The notes beneath the pieces are model-generated. The model was not told the origin of the DNA, searched no databases, and saw nothing but the letters and a program-made list of their open reading frames with translations. A stretch of DNA of 64,000 nucleotides from Stenomitos frigidus_A. Lineage in GTDB: Bacteria > Cyanobacteriota > Cyanobacteriia > Leptolyngbyales > Leptolyngbyaceae. Positions within the stretch are counted from its first letter, which is position 1, and each line of letters starts with the position of its first letter. The stretch lies in contig NZ_CAWNSW010000143.1 of assembly GCF_963877135.1 (NCBI RefSeq), positions 1 to 64,000 on the forward strand, in the 5' to 3' direction. Shown piece after piece: positions 62,461-64,000 of this stretch. Position numbers and translations under genes: made by a program.

Positions 62461-64000
62461 CTACAAGTTGATGCCGCCTTTTTGTAGCTTGCGGATAGGG
62501 TCCAGAAGGATGTCGATGATATGCCGATCGCGAATGACGATTTCGGCGGTCGCGGTTTGCCCAGGCTTGAACTTAATCATTTGCTGTGGGGTGCTGACGT
62601 AGTCCCGATCCAGAGCGACTTCAATACGGTATACCTCCCCTAGATTCTTGTCGGACTTTGAATCGGGGGAGGTTGAAACCACCCGACCAGAAATAATGCC
62701 GTAGTCTTGGTAGGGATAGGCATCAACTTTCACTTGCACAGACATGCCTGGTTTCACAAAACCAGCTTCCTGGTTCGGTAGGCTTGCTTGCAGAACCAGA
62801 GGAGCATGCTGCGGCCCAATCTCTGCAATGGTTTGACCGATCTGCACGACTTCGCCAGTACGTTTGATATTCAGGGATGAGACAATGCCATCGACTGGAG
62901 CATAGAAGGAATATTGCTTGAGCCTAGATTGGGCACTACTTAAAGATGTCTGAGTATCAGCAATTTTGGTGTTCAGATCGGTGATTTGAGCTTCTAGCTC
63001 GTGGCCTTGCTGTTGGCTTGCGAGTTGATCCTTACGCCCTTCAGCGTGTTTTTGCGTGAGTCCTGCTTGAAGTCGTTCTGCTTCAGCAAGGTTCTGCTGG
63101 AGATCGCCACGGCTTTTGATGGTGGTGCTTTGGCGATCGCGCAGGCTTTGCTCCACTTCAAACAATTGCTCCCTAGAGATTGCTCCTGCTGTCACCATGG
63201 GACCGAAACGCTGTAGGCGTTCTTGATACTCAACAATATCCTGTTGATATTGCGTGACTAGCTCGGAAGCAGTCTTCGCGTTTGCGTTTGCTTGGGCGAT
63301 CGAGACCTCCTGCGCCTGAATGTTGGCGGCGGCAATAGCAGCACGAGTCTTTGCTTCCAGGCGAATTTTTTCAAGCAGAGTCTGCTTTTGGGATACTTCT
63401 ACTCGATATCCTGCCAGTACTTGCTCTAGACGTTCTACATCATTGGCAGCAATTTGACCGTCCAGAGCAACCAATAGCTGTCCAGCTTTGACGTTCTGCC
63501 CTTCATTGACAGCTAGCTGCGTGACTTTGCCTTCTATAAGGGGGTTAATTTTATAGGCTTCGCCCTGGGGTACCAATTTCCCGCGCGCGTGCCCCACTTC
63601 GTTCATTTGCCCCAACCAGGCCCAAGCGCCAAAGGCCAGACAGAACACCACTCCCCCTAGAATGAAGCGCTGAGGAAGAGATGAAGGCGGCTGATCCAAC
63701 ACCGTTTGGAGAGTGGAAGACCAGTTTACGGGAGGAGTCGTCGCTACAGTTGAATGAACGGCTGAAGGAACCGCAGGAGGATGTTGTGTTTCAACACTAG
63801 TGTTTTCTGATACTGAATTGGGGGCATTGGCTGTGCCACCATAAATCCGAGCTCCAATTGATGAATCAAGTGTTTCAAGGAATGGTTTATCTGGAGAGAG
63901 CCTGTTCTGGTTAACAACTGGCTGTAAATCATTAAGGGAGAATGGTAAGGAATGGCTCTGCTGATTTACTGAATTTAAGTGACCTTTGGGAGTAGAACGA
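62461..64000 (-). CDS. HlyD-family periplasmic adaptor (partial, runs off the right edge)
   Basis: The frame is open to base 64000 and no convincing start lies inside, so the gene is truncated by the window and at least 513 residues are encoded. The N-terminal 100 residues are Ser/Pro/Thr-rich and cytoplasmic; a membrane helix (LPQRFILGGVVFCLAFGAWA) follows, then biotinyl-lipoyl-like halves (NPLIEGKVTQLAVNEGQNV and YAPVDGIVSSLNIKRTGEVV) around a long coiled coil, and a C-terminal beta-barrel. It is the bridge of a tripartite type I or bacteriocin-type exporter. The ABC transporter would be expected upstream, beyond the window. Confidence 0.93.
   Translation of the reverse strand, partial: RSTPKGHLNSVNQQSHSLPFSLNDLQPVVNQNRLSPDKPFLETLDSSIGARIYGGTANAPNSVSENTSVETQHPPAVPSAVHSTVATTPPVNWSSTLQTVLDQPPSSLPQRFILGGVVFCLAFGAWAWLGQMNEVGHARGKLVPQGEAYKINPLIEGKVTQLAVNEGQNVKAGQLLVALDGQIAANDVERLEQVLAGYRVEVSQKQTLLEKIRLEAKTRAAIAAANIQAQEVSIAQANANAKTASELVTQYQQDIVEYQERLQRFGPMVTAGAISREQLFEVEQSLRDRQSTTIKSRGDLQQNLAEAERLQAGLTQKHAEGRKDQLASQQQGHELEAQITDLNTKIADTQTSLSSAQSRLKQYSFYAPVDGIVSSLNIKRTGEVVQIGQTIAEIGPQHAPLVLQASLPNQEAGFVKPGMSVQVKVDAYPYQDYGIISGRVVSTSPDSKSDKNLGEVYRIEVALDRDYVSTPQQMIKFKPGQTATAEIVIRDRHIIDILLDPIRKLQKGGINL

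Overview
The window is a chromosomal segment of a phycobilisome-bearing, probably filamentous cyanobacterium. The evidence is a phycocyanin operon (cpcB, cpcA, two rod linkers, cpcE) with cpcG divergent, photosystem I psaD, the photosystem II repair factor psb32, several cyanobacteria-specific DUF genes (DUF3038/DUF4335, DUF1257/DUF2997, DUF2721, DUF4346, DUF4347), a HetP-family gene, and very frequent GCGATCGC (HIP1) octamers. I cannot fix the genus. No rRNA, CRISPR array, intact insertion sequence or prophage was seen.

Left part (1-27 kb). After about 700 bases without a recognisable gene comes tRNA-Val(CAC), then a translationally coupled pair (membrane pentapeptide-repeat protein and a P-loop ATPase of the Sll1717 type), radC, treZ-treY for trehalose synthesis from glycogen or maltodextrin, a MOSC protein, a haem-oxygenase-fold iron protein, sufU, a TIGR01777 epimerase, a phytol/polyprenol kinase, DUF3038-DUF4335, the DUF2997-DUF1257-ferredoxin operon, a membrane Ser/Thr kinase, an LpxB-like glycosyltransferase and a DICT-GAF histidine kinase. 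Three copies of a ~125-bp MITE-like element lie in this part.

Middle (26-42 kb). psaD converges on cpcE; cpcB-A-C2-C1-E reads leftward from a consensus-like promoter at 31.67-31.69 kb, and cpcG reads rightward. gpsA, lipA, a RodZ-like HTH protein, a nucleoside hydrolase, DUF4346, psb32 and gdhA follow.

42-54 kb. A complete chemotaxis/phototaxis-type operon reads leftward: PATAN response regulator, CheY-like regulator, CheW, two transducers with Cache-type sensor regions, and a CheA hybrid. It has the order of Synechocystis pixGHIJ1J2L, but no bilin-binding cysteine is evident in the one GAF domain.

54-64 kb, the most interesting part. It holds a PEP-CTERM protein, a parvulin-type prolyl isomerase overlapping a 70-residue Ser-rich small protein, a DUF4347 beta-helix protein, three small secreted-looking proteins that begin with a D/N-L-x-Y/H-L-E leader motif, a HetP-family protein carrying the same motif near its C-terminus, and an HlyD-type export adaptor that runs off the right edge. 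Each of the three peptide genes and the DUF4347 gene has a TGCCA-N3-(T/C)GGCA palindrome upstream. I read this as a peptide-export locus with its own candidate regulon; the ABC exporter would be expected just beyond 64,000.
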